The notes below the pieces were generated by a model. It saw only the letters and a program-made list of their open reading frames with translations. It did no database searches and was not told the DNA's origin. The position numbers and the translations under genes were made by a program. Below, piece after piece: positions 24,345-33,811 of a DNA stretch of 37,754 nucleotides (positions are counted from its first letter, which is position 1; each line of letters begins with the position of its first letter). The stretch is taken from positions 1-37,754 of the forward strand of contig JAILKH010000104.1 in NCBI GenBank assembly GCA_024693925.1, given 5' to 3'. This DNA is from Lachnospiraceae bacterium. Lineage in GTDB: Bacteria > Bacillota > Clostridia > Lachnospirales > Lachnospiraceae.

Positions 24345-25217
24345 ATGGAAGTAGTTGATATTTTTGCGAGAGCTAAGATTAATCTTTCGCTGGATGTTAT
24401 CGGAAGAAGACCTAACGGATATCATGATGTCAGGATGATAATGCAGAGTATAGATTTGCATGATGATATTTCATTATATCGTAGTAAAGGATCAGGAAAT
24501 ATTATCATAGAGGAAGCTTCGGGTTCAGTTCCATTAAATAAGGATAATCTTATATATAAAGCTGCAGCTGTCATGATGGATAAGTATCATATAAAAGATG
24601 ATTTAAGAGTAGTACTTAAAAAGAATATTCCGGTAGCTGCGGGAATGGCGGGAGGAAGTACCGATGCGGCTGCGATTTTTAAAGCACTTAATATAATGTA
24701 TGAATTAAATCTTACAGTTGAAGAGCTTTGTTCAATGGGGGTTAAAGTCGGTGCGGATGTACCTTATTGTATAATGGGTGGTACTGCTTTGTCGGAAGGA
24801 ATAGGAGAAATACTTACACCGATCATAGCAATGCCTTATTGTGATATACTTATAGCTAAACCTGATATCAGTGTATCTACGGCCTATGTATATAATGAAT
24901 TTGATAAATTGGAAGAAAAGAAACATCCGGATGTGTCTGCAATGTCAAATGCAATAAAGGAACAGGATATAAGAAAAATATCAAAATTGTTGGGTAATTC
25001 GCTTGAGGGCGTAACAATACAGAAATATCCGATTATTGAAGAAATCAAAGAAAATATGTTGGGTAAAGGAGCGATTGGTGCTTTGATGAGCGGAAGCGGA
25101 CCTACTGTATTTGGATTATTTGATAGTATGAATAAAGCCGTTATAGCAGCAGATCATATAAGGGGTTTGGGAATAGCAAAGGATATTATCCTGACAAAAC
25201 CATATAATGCTCAGTAG
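24345..25217 (+). CDS. ispE: 4-diphosphocytidyl-2-C-methyl-D-erythritol kinase
   Basis: A 290-residue GHMP kinase that phosphorylates CDP-methylerythritol in the non-mevalonate isoprenoid pathway. It shows ARAKINLSLDVIGRRPNGYHD at the N-terminus (the AKxNLxL and GYH motifs), the ATP loop PVAAGMAGGSTDAAA (about residues 98-112), and the C-terminal GALMSGSGPTVFG glycine motif (about residues 245-257). Length matches the family. Its ribosome site AAAGGGAAA is moderate. The next gene, 72 bases on, is a GntR regulator. A palindrome in front of ispE may be its operator. Confidence 0.96.
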   Translation: MEVVDIFARAKINLSLDVIGRRPNGYHDVRMIMQSIDLHDDISLYRSKGSGNIIIEEASGSVPLNKDNLIYKAAAVMMDKYHIKDDLRVVLKKNIPVAAGMAGGSTDAAAIFKALNIMYELNLTVEELCSMGVKVGADVPYCIMGGTALSEGIGEILTPIIAMPYCDILIAKPDISVSTAYVYNEFDKLEEKKHPDVSAMSNAIKEQDIRKISKLLGNSLEGVTIQKYPIIEEIKENMLGKGAIGALMSGSGPTVFGLFDSMNKAVIAADHIRGLGIAKDIILTKPYNAQ

Positions 25218-25289
25218 AATATTAATTCAAAAAAACTTTAATTGTAAAGATATTTATGGTATGTGGTATTGATCATTGGGAGGGTTTTA

Positions 25290-25961
25290 ATGGAAGAATC
25301 TAAGCTGCAATTAATAATTGATGAATATTTGCCATTAAGAGATGTTGTATTTAATACACTAAGGCAGGGAATATTAAAAGGAGATCTTAAACCGGGTGAA
25401 AGACTTATGGAAATTCATCTTGCCAATAGATTGGGTGTTTCACGAACCCCGATAAGAGAGGCAATAAGAATGCTTGAGCTTGAGGGACTGGTAACAATGG
25501 TGCCAAGAAAAGGTGCTGAAGTTGCAAGAATCAGTAAACAGGATTTAAGAGATGTTTTGGAGGTCAGAAGATCTTTGGATTCATTAGCGGTAAGCCTGGC
25601 TTGTGAACGTATTACAGAAGAAGAAAAGATTGATCTCGAGGCAGCTCAGAAAGTATTTGAGAGTTCTATAATGACAAGAGATGCAACAACAATAGCTGAA
25701 GCGGATGTAAAATTTCATGATGTGATACTTAAGGCAAGTAAAAACAGCAGATTGGTGCAGATGGTAAATAATCTGGCGGAGAGAGTATACAGATACAGAC
25801 TGGAATATATTAAGGATAGTACTAATCATGAAAGATTGATAGAAGAACATAGAAATATCATGAAATATATTGATAACGGAGATACTGAGAAAGCCTGCAG
25901 GACATCAGAGATGCACATTGATAATCAGGAGAAAAATATAATCAGTCAATTGGAATTATAG
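25290..25961 (+). CDS. GntR family regulator, FadR/FCD type
   Basis: A 223-residue regulator. The N-terminal winged helix (residues ~14-75) shows ILKGDLKPGERLMEIHLANRLGVSRTPIREAIRMLELEGLV, the classic GntR pattern, here described in pieces: GERL, LGVSRTPIREA and LELEGLV. The C-terminal FCD domain carries likely metal-binding residues: Asp and His in ADVKFHD, His in EEHRNI, His in EMHID. FCD regulators usually sense small carboxylic acids or metals. The start at 25290 follows GGGAGGGTTTTA. It sits downstream of ispE, probably in the same transcript, and may control that unit through the palindrome at 24261. The effector is not known. Confidence 0.92.
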   Translation: MEESKLQLIIDEYLPLRDVVFNTLRQGILKGDLKPGERLMEIHLANRLGVSRTPIREAIRMLELEGLVTMVPRKGAEVARISKQDLRDVLEVRRSLDSLAVSLACERITEEEKIDLEAAQKVFESSIMTRDATTIAEADVKFHDVILKASKNSRLVQMVNNLAERVYRYRLEYIKDSTNHERLIEEHRNIMKYIDNGDTEKACRTSEMHIDNQEKNIISQLEL

Positions 25962-26064
25962 TATTAAAACGTTATTATGTATACTTGCATTAAAGCTGAA
26001 TAAAGTATAGAATCTTTCATATATTAATTTAAGGGAAAATAGTATAGTATTAACGGAGGAATAA

Positions 26065-26514
26065 ATGAAGAAGGATGTACTTATCACAATATCGGGTGTA
26101 CAGTCTGATGAGTTAAAGGATTCCGATAAGGTAGAGATTGTTACAAGTGGATCTTATTATAAAAAGAATAATATGCATTATCTTCTGTATGATGAAATAG
26201 AAGAGGGACAGGACAGGATAACAAAAAACATCGCAAAATTTGATACAGAAGGATTTCATATTATAAAAAGCGGTTCAATTAATGCAAATATGTCTTTCGA
26301 ACAGAATAAAAGAAGTATAAGTAATTATATAACACCTTATGGAAGTTTTCTTGTGGGTGTTGATGCAAGTAAAATAGATATTACAGAAAATGATGAAAGT
26401 ATTAAAGTTGATATAGAATATTCTCTGGATCTAAATTATGAGCATTTAGCGGATTGTCAGCTTCATATGGATATTCAGCAAAGAGATGGTATGGAAAATT
26501 TTTCATTAAATTAA
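26065..26514 (+). CDS. DUF1934 family beta-barrel protein
   Basis: A 149-residue protein of the DUF1934 (YwiB-like) family, small calycin-type beta-barrels of unknown function in Firmicutes. Typical are the N-terminal VLITISGVQ strand, the central YYLLYDE-like stretch (HYLLYDEIEEG, about residues 38-48), TPYGSFLVGV (about 90-99) and the C-terminal VDIEYSLDLN. No signal peptide or membrane segment. It starts behind ACGGAGGAATAA, after a 103-base gap, and runs 20 bases before galU, so the two are probably cotranscribed. Confidence 0.85.
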   Translation: MKKDVLITISGVQSDELKDSDKVEIVTSGSYYKKNNMHYLLYDEIEEGQDRITKNIAKFDTEGFHIIKSGSINANMSFEQNKRSISNYITPYGSFLVGVDASKIDITENDESIKVDIEYSLDLNYEHLADCQLHMDIQQRDGMENFSLN

Positions 26515-26534
26515 AAAGGTAAAAGGAGGAAAAA

Positions 26535-27425
26535 ATGAAGGTAAGGAAAGCGATCATACCGGCAGCAGGTCTAGGTACCAGGTTTTTGCCGGCAACAAAG
26601 GCTCAACCTAAGGAAATGCTTGCGATAGTGGATAAACCGACTATTCAGTATATTATAGAAGAGGCAGTTGCTTCGGGAATACAGGATATTATTATAGTAA
26701 CCGGTCGTAATAAGAGGTCTATAGAGGATCATTTTGACCGTTCTATAGAACTTGAGCTTGAGCTTGAGAAGAGCGGTAAGCAGGAAATGCTTGATATGGT
26801 TAAGGAAATATCCGAAATGGCTAATATACATTATATACGGCAGAAAGAACCAAGAGGTCTGGGACATGCTATATTGACCGCCAGACATTTTATAGGGAAT
26901 GAACCTTTTGCGGTGCTTTTGGGAGATGATGTTGTTGTTGCAAAACAGCCTTGTCTCGGACAAATGATAGATGTATATAATGAATATAAAACTTCGGTAC
27001 TCGGAGTTCAGAAGGTATCGCATGAGGTTGTAAATAAGTATGGTATTGCAGATTGTAAGTTGATCGATGACAGGGTTTATAAGGTTAAAGATCTTGTGGA
27101 AAAGCCAAAGGTTGAAGATGCACCTTCCGATATTGCAATTTTGGGAAGATATATTATAACTCCTTCTATTTTTTCATATCTTGAAACTCAGGATGCCGGA
27201 ACGGGAGGAGAGATACAGCTTACGGATGCCTTAAGAAGAATGTGTAAAGATGAAGCTATGTATGCATATGATTTTAAAGGACATCGATATGATGTAGGTA
27301 CAAAGTGTGGCTTTATTCAGGCAAATGTGGAATTTTCACTGCGAAATCCTGAAATTAAAGATGAAATGCTTTCATATATTAAGAATCTTAATGAGAATAT
27401 GGATCAGATGTTGGATTATGAATAA
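26535..27425 (+). CDS. galU: UTP--glucose-1-phosphate uridylyltransferase
   Basis: A 296-residue enzyme that makes UDP-glucose from UTP and glucose-1-phosphate for envelope polysaccharides and glycolipids. The nucleotide-binding signature IPAAGLGTRFLPATKAQPKE (residues 8-27) is at the N-terminus. LLGDD (about residues 128-132) holds the metal-binding aspartate, with EKPK and TGGEIQLTDAL further on. Length matches bacterial GalU. Ribosome site AAAGGAGGAAAAA. It converges with a small membrane protein gene over a shared terminator. Confidence 0.96.
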   Translation: MKVRKAIIPAAGLGTRFLPATKAQPKEMLAIVDKPTIQYIIEEAVASGIQDIIIVTGRNKRSIEDHFDRSIELELELEKSGKQEMLDMVKEISEMANIHYIRQKEPRGLGHAILTARHFIGNEPFAVLLGDDVVVAKQPCLGQMIDVYNEYKTSVLGVQKVSHEVVNKYGIADCKLIDDRVYKVKDLVEKPKVEDAPSDIAILGRYIITPSIFSYLETQDAGTGGEIQLTDALRRMCKDEAMYAYDFKGHRYDVGTKCGFIQANVEFSLRNPEIKDEMLSYIKNLNENMDQMLDYE

Positions 27426-27433
27426 AAATATAT

Positions 27434-27467
27434 AATAAAACAGGACGAATATCCGTCCTGTTTTATT
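27434..27467. terminator. Bidirectional terminator between galU and the convergent gene
   Basis: AATAAAACAGGACG and CGTCCTGTTTTATT pair over 14 bases around AATATC. The A and T flanks allow termination both ways; its right end touches the stop codon of the gene at 27466. Confidence 0.9.
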
Positions 27468-27942
27468 ATTTGATCGGTTTAGCGCCGGCCTTTTCCTGAA
27501 GTTTTTCAATTGCCTGTTTAAATTTACTTTTGGGCTTTTCTTCAATCTTGGCGTTTCCACCTCTTAATCCTTTAACATCAACCATATATATCCCGCTTAC
27601 GGAAGCTTTAACTTCTTTTTTTACAGGAACAAGATCAAAAATTTTATCATCACAAATAAGTGATACTATTTGAGGACCTACTTTAGCTTTTACAATGGGA
27701 AGCTTTCGTCCTCGCAGAATTTTTGGTGTTTGTTCAATAACCATAGCCGGAAGACCGGCATCTTTAAGTTTCATTCGCTTCTTGTCGATTATTAGCATTG
27801 ACATTGTTTGCTTGGTTGCTGCAATCTGTGCTTCTTGTTCAGCCTGTTGCTTTTGAGCTTTTTTTCCGAGAAAATATAATGCAATGATAACGGCTACCAG
27901 GATAACGGCGATGACGATCAATGTAATCGTAACCGGTGACAA
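27466..27942 (-). CDS. Small membrane-anchored protein of unknown function
   Basis: A 158-residue protein with one N-terminal membrane segment (residues ~5-25, TITLIVIAVILVAVIIALYF), then a basic, Gln/Ala-rich coil and a compact C-terminal domain of about 100 residues. There the sequence DKKRMKLKDAGLP and VIEQTPKILRGRKLPIVKAKVG suggests a small beta-rich fold, ending in a Lys-rich tail. The start is TTG behind AGGAGGTGTTATA, a clear ribosome site. It may belong to a conserved Lachnospiraceae family, but I cannot name one. It is a single-gene unit, divergent from the trigger-factor-like lipoprotein gene at 28118. Confidence 0.8.
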   Translation of the reverse strand: MSPVTITLIVIAVILVAVIIALYFLGKKAQKQQAEQEAQIAATKQTMSMLIIDKKRMKLKDAGLPAMVIEQTPKILRGRKLPIVKAKVGPQIVSLICDDKIFDLVPVKKEVKASVSGIYMVDVKGLRGGNAKIEEKPKSKFKQAIEKLQEKAGAKPIK

Positions 27943-28117
27943 TATAACACCTCCTGTCTCTTTTATTAAAATCTATAGTATTCTATCATATTATCGGGAG
28001 AACATGCAACCGGATAGACAGTTGAATAATTATAAAAATTCTTTAAATTGTAGGTTATGTGTGTTATAACATATAAAGGACTGTCATAAAGAGAATTAAA
28101 GCAGAGGAGTAATAATT

Positions 28118-29230
28118 ATGAAAAAAAGGCTTGTATTTGCGGTGCTTGCATTGACATGTCTGGTTTTTAGCGGTTGTTCGAAATCAGAAGCGGTTGTTTC
28201 CGGTAATGAAGTCAGTCAGGTAGTAAATGGTGTATGGGAGAATATAAAAGCGGAAGATTATGTAGAATTAGGGCAATATAAGGGACTTGAGGTTACAAGG
28301 CTTTCGACGATTATAAGTGATGAGGATGTTGAAGCTGAGTTGAGAGACAGTGTAAATTCTTTACTCGAAGCTGAAGAAGTTAAAGACAGAGATACGGTTG
28401 AGAATGGAGATATTGTTAATATAGATTTTGAGGGTAAAGTTGACGGGGTGGCCTTTGAAGGGGGATCCTCTGAGGATTTTGATCTTACTATAGGGTCCGG
28501 TATGTTTATAGAAGGCTTTGAGAAAGGACTTATCGGTAAGAAAGTCGGAGATAAGACAGAGTTAAATCTGACTTTCCCGGAATACTATCCCAATAATGAA
28601 AGTCTTCAGGGTAAACCGGTAGTATTTACGGTTTCGGTCAATTCTATAAAGTCATTGCCTGAGTTGACGGATGAGGCGGTTAAGAAAGTTACCTCCGGTG
28701 AATATGGTACAATAGAAGAATATAAAAAGGTTATTAAGGATGAATTGGAAAAAAATGCGGTAGAATACGCTGACAGTGCAATGTATATAGATCTTTGGCA
28801 GCAGGTGGTGGATAATTCCAAAGTAAAAGCAGATATTCCTACGGAATTGCTTGAAATGAAAAAAGATACAATTAAGAAAAATGCAGAAGCCTATGCAAAA
28901 GCATATGGAATGGAGTGGGAAGATTATCTTACAAATGTAATGGGTATAACCCAAAAAGAGTTTGAGGAAGAAGCAGTCGGTTATGCGGAAGAAGGAGCAA
29001 AAGAAAGTCTGGTATTAATGGCTCTGGCAAAAGCCGAGGGAATAGAGATTTCTCAGGATGAATTAAGTAAGGCAATGAAGGAATATGTTGAAAAGTATGA
29101 ATATGGATCCGTACAGGAATTTATGAATTCGGTTAATATGGATGATTTTAAAGAATATATTTTAATGTCAAAGGTGCAGGAATTTCTTGCTGATGAAGCA
29201 GTGATCAAAACAGAAGACAGTGTAGAGTGA
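28118..29230 (+). CDS. Trigger-factor-like peptidyl-prolyl isomerase lipoprotein
   Basis: A 370-residue exported lipoprotein; the signal peptide ends FSGC with Cys20. Residues ~85-190 form an FKBP domain of the trigger factor type ([21 protein letters not shown], then [16 protein letters not shown] and FTVSV). The C-terminal ~170 residues resemble the helical chaperone arm of trigger factor ([21 protein letters not shown] onward). The ribosome-binding N-terminal domain of true trigger factor is replaced by the lipoprotein leader, so it should help fold secreted proteins outside the membrane, like PrsA. Ribosome site AGAGGAG. Its stop lies ten bases before the asnS start. Confidence 0.92.
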   Translation: MKKRLVFAVLALTCLVFSGCSKSEAVVSGNEVSQVVNGVWENIKAEDYVELGQYKGLEVTRLSTIISDEDVEAELRDSVNSLLEAEEVKDRDTVENGDIVNIDFEGKVDGVAFEGGSSEDFDLTIGSGMFIEGFEKGLIGKKVGDKTELNLTFPEYYPNNESLQGKPVVFTVSVNSIKSLPELTDEAVKKVTSGEYGTIEEYKKVIKDELEKNAVEYADSAMYIDLWQQVVDNSKVKADIPTELLEMKKDTIKKNAEAYAKAYGMEWEDYLTNVMGITQKEFEEEAVGYAEEGAKESLVLMALAKAEGIEISQDELSKAMKEYVEKYEYGSVQEFMNSVNMDDFKEYILMSKVQEFLADEAVIKTEDSVE

Positions 29231-29240
29231 GGTGGCAAAT

Positions 29241-30632
29241 ATGGAATTAACAGATATCAGGGAATTATATAGAAATAAGGAACAGTATTATAATAAGAAG
29301 ATAGTAGTAGGCGGATGGGTAAGAAGTAAACGTGATTCAAAAACCTTTGGTTTTATAGTAATGAATGACGGTACTTTTTTTGAGCCCCTGCAGGTAGTAT
29401 ATGGTGATAATCTGGAGAATTTTGCAGAAATTAATAAAATCAATGTAGGAACTGCGTTGATAGTTGAAGGAACATTGGTGTCGACCCCCGAAGCAAAACA
29501 GCCCTTTGAAGTACAGGCTGAAAAAGTTGTTATAGAAGGAGCCTCAACTCCTGATTATCCACTTCAAAAGAAGCGGCATACATTGGAATATTTAAGAACA
29601 CTTACACATTTGCGCGCAAGGACCAATACTTTTCAGGCGGTATTTAGAGTTCGCTCATTAGCAGCGTATGCAATTCATAAATTTTTTCAGGAAAGAGGCT
29701 TTGTATATGTTCATACTCCACTTATAACCGGTAGTGACTGTGAAGGTGCAGGTGAGATGTTTAGAGTTACTACTCTTGATATGAATGAAATTCCAAGAAC
29801 TGAGGATGGTAAAATAGATTATACTCGTGATTTCTTTGGAAAAGAGACTAATTTGACGGTTAGCGGTCAGCTTAATGGTGAAACTTATGCTATGGCATTT
29901 AAGAATATTTATACTTTTGGACCTACATTTCGTGCGGAGAATTCAAATACAACAAGGCACGCGGCCGAGTTTTGGATGATAGAACCGGAAATGGCCTTTG
30001 CGGATCTTAAGGATGATATGATCCTTGCGGAAAGTATGATCAAATATATTATTCGGTATGTTATGGAAAATGCTCCCGAAGAGATGAACTTTTTTAATCA
30101 GTTTGTTGACAAGGGACTTATAGAAAGACTTAATCACGTGGTTAATTCCGATTTTGGACACGTAACTTATACAGATGCCGTAAAAATCCTTGAAAAGCAT
30201 AATGATGAATTTGAATATAAGGTATTTTGGGGATGTGATCTTCAGACTGAGCATGAAAGATATCTTACGGAAAAAGAATTTAAAAGGCCGGTATTTGTTA
30301 CCGATTATCCAAAGGAAATCAAAGCATTCTATATGAAGCTTAATGAGGATGGTAAGACTGTTGCAGCCATGGATTGCCTTGTACCGGGAATTGGGGAGAT
30401 CATCGGTGGAAGTCAGAGAGAAGATGATTATGATAAGTTATTAGACAGGATGAAGGAGCTCAATTTAAATAAAGAGGATTATGATTTCTATTTGGATCTT
30501 CGAAAATATGGTTCTGCAAGACATTCGGGATTTGGATTGGGCTTTGAAAGATGCGTAATGTATCTTACGGGAATGGCAAATATAAGAGATGTTATTCCGT
30601 TCCCAAGAACGGTAAATAATTGTGATTTGTGA
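29241..30632 (+). CDS. asnS: Asparagine--tRNA ligase
   Basis: A 463-residue class IIb aminoacyl-tRNA synthetase. An N-terminal OB-fold anticodon domain ([18 protein letters not shown], residues ~20-40) leads to the catalytic core: motif 2 around [21 protein letters not shown] (split here as FRAENSN and RHAAEFW) and motif 3 [15 protein letters not shown] near the end. The insert after [19 protein letters not shown] is usual for bacterial AsnRS. The start at 29241 is preferred, with GAGGTGG upstream; a GTG three codons earlier would overlap that site. It follows the lipoprotein gene by ten bases and probably shares its transcript. No T-box leader is visible. Confidence 0.96.
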   Translation: MELTDIRELYRNKEQYYNKKIVVGGWVRSKRDSKTFGFIVMNDGTFFEPLQVVYGDNLENFAEINKINVGTALIVEGTLVSTPEAKQPFEVQAEKVVIEGASTPDYPLQKKRHTLEYLRTLTHLRARTNTFQAVFRVRSLAAYAIHKFFQERGFVYVHTPLITGSDCEGAGEMFRVTTLDMNEIPRTEDGKIDYTRDFFGKETNLTVSGQLNGETYAMAFKNIYTFGPTFRAENSNTTRHAAEFWMIEPEMAFADLKDDMILAESMIKYIIRYVMENAPEEMNFFNQFVDKGLIERLNHVVNSDFGHVTYTDAVKILEKHNDEFEYKVFWGCDLQTEHERYLTEKEFKRPVFVTDYPKEIKAFYMKLNEDGKTVAAMDCLVPGIGEIIGGSQREDDYDKLLDRMKELNLNKEDYDFYLDLRKYGSARHSGFGLGFERCVMYLTGMANIRDVIPFPRTVNNCDL

Positions 30633-30685
30633 TTCTTTTGTGAATAAATAAACGGAATTATTTACAAATATGTTTCAAATATGTT

Positions 30686-30725
30686 ACTATTATAATGCGA
30701 TATGGGGATATCGCATTATAATAGT
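30686..30725. promoter_or_regulatory. Perfect 18-base inverted repeat with GGGG loop
   Basis: Arms 30686-30703 and 30708-30725 pair without mismatch around GGGG. The left arm contains TATAAT (30691-30696), a perfect -10 sequence. No T-run follows the right arm, so it may be an operator or a hairpin near the start of the NlpC/P60 message rather than the asnS terminator. Confidence 0.5.
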
Positions 30726-30790
30726 TAAAGATCTTTTGGATTTGAGGGGATTCGGGAGATATTTGGGAGTATATATTAAGGGGAAAAAAA

Positions 30791-32155
30791 ATGAAGAAAC
30801 GCTTTTTAATGCTTTTTATAGCTTCAGTTCTTACGATTACACCCACGATGAATGTAATGGCCGTTACCAAAAATGAAGTACAGGCACAGAAGAAAGAAGC
30901 TCAGAAAAATCTGGAAGTAGTTAATAATAATATAGAGAGTATAGAAGTAAACCGTGATGCAATAGAAGAAGAAATAGTTGAGATAGATGCTCAGCTGGTA
31001 GATTTATTGCTTACGGTTGATTTAATTTCCGGAGATATTGAACTTAAGCAATCTGCTATTAATGATGCTCAGGCTGAATATGAGGCTGCAAAAAATAAAG
31101 AAGCAGAACAATACGAATCTATGAAGAAGCGTATTAAATTTATGTATGAAAAGGGAGAAAAGAAATATGTTGAAATGTTCCTGCAGTCTCAAAGTCTTGC
31201 AGAGATAGTTAATAAAACGGACTATGTAGAACTTTTATATGAGTATGATCGGGAAATGCTACTTAATTATCAACAAACTAAGGAACAGGAAGCGCAGATT
31301 AAGGAAAGACTGGAAAATGAGAAAAATGAGCTTGTTGAAATGCAGAATGAATATGTTGAAGAAAGTAAAAACCTTGAAAAGGTTATAGATGAGAAAAAGA
31401 GTTCTTTAGCAAATTTTGATGCGCAATTGAAGGCGGCTCAAAATAAAGCAAATGAATATCAGTTGCAGATAAAGCAGCAGACTGCGGTACTTAAGCAGAT
31501 AGAAGCTGATGAGGCAAAAAAGAAAGCTGAAGAAGAGGCCAGGAAAAAAGCAGAAGCAGAAGCTAAGAAGAAGCTGGAAGAAGAGGCTAAAAAAATCGAT
31601 GAAACAAAGGAAGCGTCAAATGAGGTAAATAAACAGGAAGATGCAGCAGCGGTAAATAAATCCGATCAAAATGAGCAAAACAGTGAAGAAGCTTCCAAAG
31701 ACAGTACAAATAATAATGCAGAAGAAACGGAAGCTGTAAGTAATACAGAGGAAAAGAAAGAAACAGAAACTGTTTCAACACAAAGTCAAACGCCCGCTTC
31801 TCCCGGAGATTCCGCTAAAGGACAGGAGATTGCGAATTATGCTTGTAACTTTATAGGAAACCCTTACGTTTCCGGTGGTAATTCTCTTACTGATGGTTGT
31901 GACTGTTCGGGATTTACTTGTGCGGTATATCAGAAATATGGGTATTCACTTCCAAGAAGCAGTTATTCTCAGTCAACTTATGGAAGAGAAGTAAGTTATG
32001 CGGAAGCCCAGCCCGGAGATATAATTTATTACGGGGGGCACGTAGGAATATATTTGGGAGGCGGAAAGATAGTGCATGCAAGCACACCTGCTACGGGAAT
32101 AAAGATAAGTAATGCTTTGTATCGTTCGATAATAACAATAAGAAGGATAGTATAG
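30791..32155 (+). CDS. Secreted coiled-coil NlpC/P60 peptidoglycan hydrolase
   Basis: A 454-residue secreted protein. The signal peptide (residues 1-~25) ends near MAVTKNE. Residues ~30-250 form a long coiled coil with the CwlO-type segment KKRIKFMYEKGEKKYVEMF, ending in a KKKAEEEARKKAE-type charged helix. A Gln/Asn/Ser/Thr-rich linker (~260-345) leads to the C-terminal NlpC/P60 domain with Cys372 (DCSGF), His417 (GHVGIY) and a third polar residue near 431 (VHAST). Such enzymes cut peptide bonds in peptidoglycan during growth or separation. The coiled coil may let it dock on FtsEX-like regulators. Ribosome site AAGGGGAAAAAA. Terminator follows. Confidence 0.93.
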   Translation: MKKRFLMLFIASVLTITPTMNVMAVTKNEVQAQKKEAQKNLEVVNNNIESIEVNRDAIEEEIVEIDAQLVDLLLTVDLISGDIELKQSAINDAQAEYEAAKNKEAEQYESMKKRIKFMYEKGEKKYVEMFLQSQSLAEIVNKTDYVELLYEYDREMLLNYQQTKEQEAQIKERLENEKNELVEMQNEYVEESKNLEKVIDEKKSSLANFDAQLKAAQNKANEYQLQIKQQTAVLKQIEADEAKKKAEEEARKKAEAEAKKKLEEEAKKIDETKEASNEVNKQEDAAAVNKSDQNEQNSEEASKDSTNNNAEETEAVSNTEEKKETETVSTQSQTPASPGDSAKGQEIANYACNFIGNPYVSGGNSLTDGCDCSGFTCAVYQKYGYSLPRSSYSQSTYGREVSYAEAQPGDIIYYGGHVGIYLGGGKIVHASTPATGIKISNALYRSIITIRRIV

Positions 32156-32195
32156 ATTTGATATACAATAATAAAGTACAGGTAGTAATAAAAAT

Positions 32196-32227
32196 GGGTA
32201 TGAAATTATGGTTCATACCCTTTTTTT
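32196..32227 (+). terminator. Terminator after the NlpC/P60 gene
   Basis: GGGTATGAA and TTCATACCC pair over nine bases around ATTATGG (32196-32220), followed by seven T. Confidence 0.92.
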
Positions 32228-32284
32228 GTATGTGGTTTAATCCTAAATACTGATATATATTTAGATAAAGTGAAATTGAAGTAT

Positions 32285-33754
32285 TTATTTAATATGTTTA
32301 TTTAAGCATCGATTAAAAGTTTCTCTCCATAAAGTAGGATGAAACAGTATCAGTAAAGGAAACAATTCAAGTCTTCCGGCAATCATATCAAACATAAGGA
32401 CATATTTGCTTAGTGTAGAAAAATGACCGAAATTCTGGGTTGCTCCGACCTCTGAAAGTCCGGGACCTATGTTGTTTATGGTAGCGGCTACAGCAGTAAA
32501 ATTCGTGACAAGGTCTTTTCCGTCTATGGATACTAAGAGTATCGACAGAGAGAACAATATGGTAAAGGTAATAAAATAAACATTGGTAGCTCTTAATACT
32601 TCATGTTCGATTGGTTTATCATCCATTTTGATCTTTTTAATGCTTTTGGGATGAATATAAGAATTCAATTCTTTAATTATGGTTTTTCGTAAAATGATCA
32701 ATCTTGAAACTTTAATACCACCGCCTGTACTTCCCGCACAAGCACCGATAAACATTAAAAATACCATTACAGTCTGGCATACAGCCGGCCATTTATCAAA
32801 ATCAACAGAAGAAAATCCGGTAGTGGTAATTATGGAAGCAACCTGAAAGGCGGTATCTCTTAATGCATCGGAAGCATAATTATAACTGTTGACCAGTCTG
32901 GTAAAGATGATAGCTATAGCAATTAATATTATGGCAAGATAATGAACAACTTCTTCCATTGTAAATGCTTTTTTAAATTGTCGGAACAGTAAAAGATAAT
33001 AAGCGTTAAAATTAATTCCGAACATGATCATAAATATTGTAACCACCCATTGTAAATAAGGTGAATAACTTGCAAAACTATCATTTTTTATTCCAAAACC
33101 TCCGGTACCTGCAGTTGCTACGGCTGTATTTATTGCATCAAACAGAGGCATTTTACCGATTACAAGAAATAAAATTTCCAAAATTGTCATAACAAAATAG
33201 ATAATATATAGAATTCTTGCAGTCGAACGGATTTTGGGAACCAGTTTTCCGACAGAGGGTCCGGGGCTTTCTGCTTTCATTATGTTTATTTGCGATCCGC
33301 CGCCTATAGGGATTATTGCCAGTAAGAATACAAGAACTCCCATTCCACCTATCCAGTGAGTGAAACAACGCCAAAAAGTAACGGATTTACTTAAGGATTC
33401 CACTTCAGAAAGAATACTGGCACCGGTTGTTGTAAAACCTGATATTGTTTCAAACAAAGCATCTGTCAAGGACGGTATGGAACCACTTAAGTAAAAAGGG
33501 AGAGAGCCAAAGAAACTTAAAAGGATCCAGCTTAAGGAAGTTATTATACATCCTTCCTTTAAATAAAAAATTTTGGATTTTGGTTTGGAAAGAGACATTC
33601 CAAAACCTAACAATAAGCATAATCCCGCAACAATAAGAAAATATATTCCATTTTTATCCTTATATATAAGAGCTACTATACATGGAAGTAATAATAATGC
33701 GGCTTCTATCATTAATACCAATCCCAATGTATAGCGAACGATCGAGCTATTCAT
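32285..33754 (-). CDS. trkH: Trk/Ktr potassium uptake membrane subunit
   Basis: A 489-residue potassium channel-like transporter with four membrane-pore-membrane repeats. The pore-loop selectivity glycines are visible in TTTGASIL, GTGGFGIKN, TTTGFSSVD and INNIGPGLS. It takes up K+ driven by the membrane potential and is gated by the cytoplasmic TrkA ring. The start at 33754 follows AGGAGAAAAAA; an in-frame start seven codons earlier has no site. It lies 57 bases downstream of trkA on the same strand, with a small hairpin in the gap. TrkA-TrkH pairs of this kind are often controlled by c-di-AMP, though no riboswitch is seen here. Confidence 0.95.
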   Translation of the reverse strand: MNSSIVRYTLGLVLMIEAALLLLPCIVALIYKDKNGIYFLIVAGLCLLLGFGMSLSKPKSKIFYLKEGCIITSLSWILLSFFGSLPFYLSGSIPSLTDALFETISGFTTTGASILSEVESLSKSVTFWRCFTHWIGGMGVLVFLLAIIPIGGGSQINIMKAESPGPSVGKLVPKIRSTARILYIIYFVMTILEILFLVIGKMPLFDAINTAVATAGTGGFGIKNDSFASYSPYLQWVVTIFMIMFGINFNAYYLLLFRQFKKAFTMEEVVHYLAIILIAIAIIFTRLVNSYNYASDALRDTAFQVASIITTTGFSSVDFDKWPAVCQTVMVFLMFIGACAGSTGGGIKVSRLIILRKTIIKELNSYIHPKSIKKIKMDDKPIEHEVLRATNVYFITFTILFSLSILLVSIDGKDLVTNFTAVAATINNIGPGLSEVGATQNFGHFSTLSKYVLMFDMIAGRLELFPLLILFHPTLWRETFNRCLNKHIK

Positions 33755-33770
33755 TTTTTTTCTCCTATTT

Positions 33771-33788
33771 GGCACAAAATGCAGTGCC
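33771..33788 (-). promoter_or_regulatory. Intercistronic hairpin before trkH
   Basis: GGCAC and GTGCC pair around an eight-base loop, and the 3' arm is followed by AAATAGGAG, the ribosome site. The arms are the same five bases as the outer stem of the 43-base repeats at 24027-24144, and it is placed the same way relative to the start codon. Confidence 0.4.
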
Positions 33789-33811
33789 GGTTTAAATCTG
33801 TATTATATTAA

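Noticed and set aside
27943..28117. T-box leader for asnS
   Set aside because: asnS directly follows the lipoprotein gene, and the region ahead of that gene shows no T-box sequence.
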